Positions 60,706 through 64,000 of a DNA stretch of 64,000 bases are shown in pieces. Numbering within the stretch: the first letter of the stretch is position 1; each line of letters opens with the position of its first letter. This stretch comes from PHAA01 sp034927445 (GTDB taxonomy: Bacteria; Bacillota; Syntrophomonadia; Syntrophomonadales; Syntrophomonadaceae): positions 1 through 64,000 of the forward strand of contig JAYFPZ010000006.1 in NCBI GenBank assembly GCA_034927445.1, given 5' to 3'. The translations under genes and the position numbers were made by a program. Under the pieces are notes generated by a model, which saw nothing but the letters and a program-made list of their open reading frames with translations, had not been told where the DNA came from and made no database searches.

Positions 60706-61485
60706 ATGCGATTTGTAATCACGACCACCCAGTCCGTCAATACTATATCGGCGGCGATGGAGCAATTCATCAGCGAAACCCCAATAGACTACGTTCCCCG
60801 GCGGCATGGCAGCCTGTCCAAAATTGCCGCCGAAAACGGAGCTGACGGGGTAGTGGTCTGGGAAAACACCGGTCCGGTTCTTTATTACCGTGATGAGAAA
60901 TTGTTTTTTCACCCCAGTATGGCAAAATGCCGTATCGCCGATTATCGCAAGCAGAAGCAGGAAGACCTTATGATCAGGGCATGCTGCTTGCAGCCCGGGG
61001 ATAGTTTCTTGGACTGCACCCTGGGAATGGGGGCCGACTCCATTGTGGCGGCGTACTTTACGGGAACGGGCAGGGTAACCGGGCTGGAATCGCAAACCTT
61101 AATTGCCCAGATTATTAAATGGGGCATGAGCATGTACGCGGGGAATATGCCCTGGCTGGATAAAGCCATAAAACATGTAGAAGTAATAAACTGTGACCAC
61201 CGAGCCTATCTAAAAAGCCAGGCGAGCGGAACCTATGAGATTGTTTACTTTGATCCCATGTTTATCAACCCCATATTGCACAGTCAGCCTATTTCACCGC
61301 TGCGCCATTTGGCCAATCACGATCAGCTTGACCGGGAGGTTGTTCAAATCGCCTGCCGGGTGGCAAGGAAACGGGTGGTCTTAAAATCCCGGGCAGCCGA
61401 CGGTGAAATTGAACGGCTGGGATTTGCCCGATTGACAGGCAGCAAGCATAATCCCATTGCCTATGGTGTCATAGAAGTGGGATAA
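60706..61485 (+). CDS. Class I SAM-dependent methyltransferase (RsmJ/YpiP-like)
   Basis: A 259-aa methyltransferase. The SAM-binding loop is LDCTLGMGADSIVAAYF near 100, and the acceptor region is YFDPMF near 181, similar to RsmJ-type rRNA guanine methyltransferases. The N-terminal ~80 residues are a family-specific extension. The target is not known. It begins 1 nt after mutL and ends 40 nt before miaA. AGAGGAAA serves as ribosome-binding site. Confidence 0.82.
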   Translation: MRFVITTTQSVNTISAAMEQFISETPIDYVPRRHGSLSKIAAENGADGVVVWENTGPVLYYRDEKLFFHPSMAKCRIADYRKQKQEDLMIRACCLQPGDSFLDCTLGMGADSIVAAYFTGTGRVTGLESQTLIAQIIKWGMSMYAGNMPWLDKAIKHVEVINCDHRAYLKSQASGTYEIVYFDPMFINPILHSQPISPLRHLANHDQLDREVVQIACRVARKRVVLKSRAADGEIERLGFARLTGSKHNPIAYGVIEVG

Positions 61486-61525
61486 ACAAGTGTTGGTGCA
61501 ATAAACAAGCGATTAGAGGAATAAC

Positions 61526-62458
61526 ATGCTGAAATTAGCGGCCCTGGTGGGCCCGACCGCTGTCGGAAAAACAGAGCTGGCCATAAAGCTGGCGCAAAAA
61601 ATAGGGGGAGAAATAATCTCCTGCGACTCCATGCAGGTCTATCGGGGCATGGATATCGGCACCGCCAAGGCCAGTCCGGCTCAGCGCGACTTGGTACCCC
61701 ATCATCTGATTGACATTGCGGAGCCTGACCTTAATTTTACCGTGGCCGATTACCAGCGCCTGGCTCAGCAGGCCATATTCAAGCTAAACGGGAGCGGACG
61801 TATTCCGATGCTGGTCGGGGGAACCGGTCTGTATTACCAGGCGGTTGTCGATAACTACGATTTTTTCCCCATGGAGTCCCTTCAGACAATCCGGGCCCAA
61901 TGGGAACAAATATGCAGCGATAAAGGGATAGAATACTTATTTAAACAGCTGCTGGCCATAGACCCTGCATATGCAGCTAAAGTCGGGGGCAATGATAAAA
62001 AGAGAATAATCCGGGCCCTGGAGGTATACGATTTAACCGGCCGGCCTTTTTCCAGCTTGCAGAACCAGAACAAGGACACCTACCGCCTGTGCGCCATAGG
62101 ATTATATATGGACAGAACTGAATTATACGCGCGTATTGAGCAAAGGGTCGATGCCATGATAAAAGAAGGCCTGGTGGAAGAAGTAGCCCGATTGAGAGAG
62201 AAGGGTTACGACTTGAGTATGAATTCCATGCAGGCTCTGGGATACAAACAAGTATACAACTACCTGGAAGGCCTGCTTACCTATGCAGCCATGGTATATG
62301 AAATCAAAAAGGAAACCCGCAATTTTGCCAAACGCCAGTATACCTGGTTCAACCGAGACAAACGCATACACTGGTTTAATCTAACAGAATTTTCGAATTC
62401 TGAAATAATATTGGAAAAAATTTGTGATCTTATGGAAGGACAATTAATTAGAGTGTAG
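61526..62458 (+). CDS. miaA: tRNA dimethylallyltransferase
   Basis: A 310-aa enzyme that prenylates A37 of tRNA; MiaB then thiomethylates it. P-loop VGPTAVGKTELA near residue 8, CDSMQVYRGMDIGTAKAS near 33, VGGTGLYYQAVVD near 98 and YTKRQ-like KRQYTWFN near 269 are all typical. ATG at 61526 has AGAGGAA upstream. hfq follows at 52 nt, the order seen from Bacillus to Escherichia. Confidence 0.95.
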   Translation: MLKLAALVGPTAVGKTELAIKLAQKIGGEIISCDSMQVYRGMDIGTAKASPAQRDLVPHHLIDIAEPDLNFTVADYQRLAQQAIFKLNGSGRIPMLVGGTGLYYQAVVDNYDFFPMESLQTIRAQWEQICSDKGIEYLFKQLLAIDPAYAAKVGGNDKKRIIRALEVYDLTGRPFSSLQNQNKDTYRLCAIGLYMDRTELYARIEQRVDAMIKEGLVEEVARLREKGYDLSMNSMQALGYKQVYNYLEGLLTYAAMVYEIKKETRNFAKRQYTWFNRDKRIHWFNLTEFSNSEIILEKICDLMEGQLIRV

Positions 62459-62510
62459 AATATAGGAAGATGGTTCAGGATCAAATATTTGAGTGGAGGG
62501 TCGTATCTTG

Positions 62511-62762
62511 ATGACGAAAAACCAGTTTAATCTGCAGGACGCTTTTTTAAATCAGGTGAGAAAAGACAAAATATTGGTTACCATATTCCTGGTCAATGGA
62601 TTTCAGATAAAGGGAATGGTAAAGGGGTTTGATAATTTTACCGTTATTGTTGAAGTCGACGGCAGACAAAAACTGGTATATAAGCACGCCATGTCCACCG
62701 TGGAACCAATAAAGGCCATCGGCATTATAAATATAGATGCCAAAATGGAGAATGAGGGCTAA
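62511..62762 (+). CDS. hfq: RNA chaperone Hfq
   Basis: An 83-aa Sm-like protein. Sm1 is VNGFQIKGMVKGFDNFTVIV near residue 27 and Sm2 is the YKHAMSTV motif near 58. It forms hexamers that bind small RNAs and poly(A) or poly(U) stretches. ATG at 62511 has GGAGGG 10 nt upstream; a TTG just before it at 62508 gives 7 nt spacing and may be used instead. A terminator lies about 115 nt downstream. Confidence 0.95.
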   Translation: MTKNQFNLQDAFLNQVRKDKILVTIFLVNGFQIKGMVKGFDNFTVIVEVDGRQKLVYKHAMSTVEPIKAIGIINIDAKMENEG

Positions 62763-62874
62763 AAGGGAGCGGAAATTTCAATCAGTGATACCAGCTCCCG
62801 GGACCAAGAAGCACGATTTAACCGGGAAAGTTTACCGCCTTATACCCCCAACCGATATAGAAAAGCAACAAGAA

Positions 62875-62908
62875 GGGCATTATCTCGCGAGAGACAGTGC
62901 CTTTTTTT
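62875..62908 (+). terminator. Rho-independent terminator after hfq
   Basis: Hairpin GGCA-TTA-TCTC-GCGA-GAGA-CAG-TGCC (62876-62901), followed by seven T. It closes the miaA-hfq transcript. The rest of the 376-nt gap to spoVK shows no gene I trust. Confidence 0.8.
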
Positions 62909-63138
62909 GTGTGTCGGCCGGAGCCCAGCGCTCCGGAAAATCAAAGGAATTACATTATGAGGTAAGTCGAAGGGCAAAATGTGGTAAGATACCAGTAGCC
63001 TGCCTGCCCTGGAAATACTATATGCACAAGCGATCCAATGCCGGCAGCCTTACGCCTAGTCGCAGTGCTCCAAAGTGTAACCACTCTTGTCTGTTTTTCA
63101 TATATATAGGATAGATTTGAATTGGAGTGGTGAGGGGA

Positions 63139-64000
63139 ATGGAGATATCCATGAAATTCAAGAGTGCTGCCCAGGAATCCGAGGAGCGTGCGGTTGACCA
63201 GGCCGCTCCGCCTTCGTTTGTCCGAACTGATGCTTTTCAGGAACTCGAACAGTTGATAGGATTAAAGCAGGTTAAGCGTACTATTGCTGAGGTTACAGCC
63301 TTTTCCCTGATTCAGAAGCAAAGAGCGGAGAAGGGTCTAAAAGCCAGTCCGACCGTTCTGCATGCGATTTTCAAAGGGAATCCCGGAACCGGCAAAACTA
63401 CGGTTGCACGTATTATTGGCAAGGTCTTTCATGATATCGGGGTTCTGTCCCGGGGGCACCTGATTGAGGCTGAACGGGCAGATCTGGTGGGAGAATATAT
63501 TGGTCACACCGCCCTTAAAACTAAAGAAATATTGAAGAAGTCCATAGGCGGGGTTCTGTTTGTGGATGAAGCCTATACCCTGGCCCAGGGGGGAGAAAAG
63601 GATTTTGGCAAAGAAGCCATAGCCACCCTGGTCAAAGCCATGGAGGACCACCGGGATAACCTAATCGTTATTTTAGCCGGGTACTGTCATGAAATGGAAT
63701 TTTTTATTAATTCGAATCCGGGTTTGAGATCGCGGTTCCCTTTACAGATTAGTTTTACCGATTATAGCAGCGAGGAGCTGTTTAGAATCGCCCTGCAAAT
63801 GTATGCGGAACGGGATTATGAGTTGAGCAGCAGGTGCCGTTGGAAACTGAAAACCATGTTGGGCGAATTTGTAAAAAGCCATCATCCCCACAGCGGTAAC
63901 GCTAGATATATACGCAACCTGGTCGAAAAATCAATCAGGCTGCAAGCCTTGCGCATCGTGGATAGGGATTACCTGACCCGCAAGGATCTAATGATCATAG
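63139..64000 (+). CDS. spoVK: SpoVK/CbbX-type AAA ATPase, cut by the window end
   Basis: An open frame of 287 codons runs off the end. It has a CbbX-type AAA core: ELEQLIGLKQVKRTIAEVTA near 36, Walker A GNPGTGKTTVARIIGK near 80, ADLVGEYIGHTALKT near 112, Walker B GVLFVDEAYTLAQGG near 137, and the sensor region GLRSRFPL near 194. In Bacillus SpoVK is made in the mother cell and needed for spore maturation, and its gene lies by hfq. Start may be ATG 63139 or 63151; the first is only 0-1 nt from GAGGGGA. Only about 10-20 C-terminal residues should be missing. Confidence 0.9.
   Translation, partial: MEISMKFKSAAQESEERAVDQAAPPSFVRTDAFQELEQLIGLKQVKRTIAEVTAFSLIQKQRAEKGLKASPTVLHAIFKGNPGTGKTTVARIIGKVFHDIGVLSRGHLIEAERADLVGEYIGHTALKTKEILKKSIGGVLFVDEAYTLAQGGEKDFGKEAIATLVKAMEDHRDNLIVILAGYCHEMEFFINSNPGLRSRFPLQISFTDYSSEELFRIALQMYAERDYELSSRCRWKLKTMLGEFVKSHHPHSGNARYIRNLVEKSIRLQALRIVDRDYLTRKDLMII

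Noticed and set aside
62737..63114. A 125-codon frame after hfq
   Set aside because: It overlaps the hfq end, runs through the hfq terminator hairpin and T-tract, has no ribosome-binding site and has an unlikely composition.

Overview
The window looks like chromosome of an anaerobic, spore-forming Firmicute of moderate G+C. The best fit is Syntrophomonadaceae (Syntrophomonas-like). This rests on recognised protein families and gene order, not on a database match. Clostridial and sporulation signs are the rny-ymdB-spoVS order, spoVK, remA, a YlbF-family protein, LL-diaminopimelate aminotransferase and a Gram-positive type LexA box at recA. Anaerobic signs are ferredoxin-MinD ATPases, NifX-domain proteins, an Mrp ATPase, a molybdate-type ABC transporter, an archaeal-type fructose bisphosphatase/aldolase and an acyl-CoA:carboxylate CoA-transferase. 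I saw no rRNA, tRNA, CRISPR array, prophage or intact insertion sequence.

Layout. 0.1-7.2 kb: cinA, thpR, SOS-controlled recA, rny, an unknown gene, ymdB and spoVS behind a sigma-H-like promoter. 7.6-15.5 kb: an M19 dipeptidase with a PHP phosphoesterase, a secreted LysM/NlpC-P60 wall hydrolase, an odd uracil-DNA-glycosylase-like Fe-S protein, a SERCA-type calcium pump and two unrecognised proteins. 15.6-32.1 kb: an accessory metal and Fe-S region. It holds the FBP aldolase/phosphatase (minus strand), a DUF5320 protein, four NifX-domain proteins (one fused to a DUF134 helix-turn-helix), two ferredoxin-MinD ATPases, a ferredoxin, a CGGC protein, YibE/F, ModABC and ModD, a MinD-like protein with a broken P-loop, a CoA-transferase and Mrp. 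32.3-38.8 kb: dapF-dapL-yicC-remA-gmk-rpoZ-coaBC-metK. 39.3-51.3 kb: priA-def-fmt-DUF116-yugP-rsmB-rlmN-stp-prkC-rsgA-rpe, a translation and signalling operon. 51.3-64 kb: miaB-ylbF-mutS-hyuA-HDAC-mutL-methyltransferase-miaA-hfq and the start of spoVK.

How the parts fit. The accessory region resembles the 'orange protein' loci of anaerobes, where NifX-type proteins, paired ferredoxin-MinD ATPases and Mrp occur together; molybdate uptake lies within it. The strongest new signal is a shared operator. The palindrome CATATG sits exactly 9 nt after the -10 box of three promoters (DUF5320/NifX/MinD operon, yibE/F, CoA-transferase) and overlaps the -35 box at mrp and at the first of these. The DUF134-NifX fusion next to mrp is a natural candidate for the regulator. 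This is inference from sequence.

Repeats are frequent in the gaps: a 159-bp-period palindromic repeat after rny, a MITE-like element at 17.4 kb, two copies of a ~153-bp inverted-repeat element (20.4 and 39.1 kb), and a larger palindrome that encloses the second of these copies.
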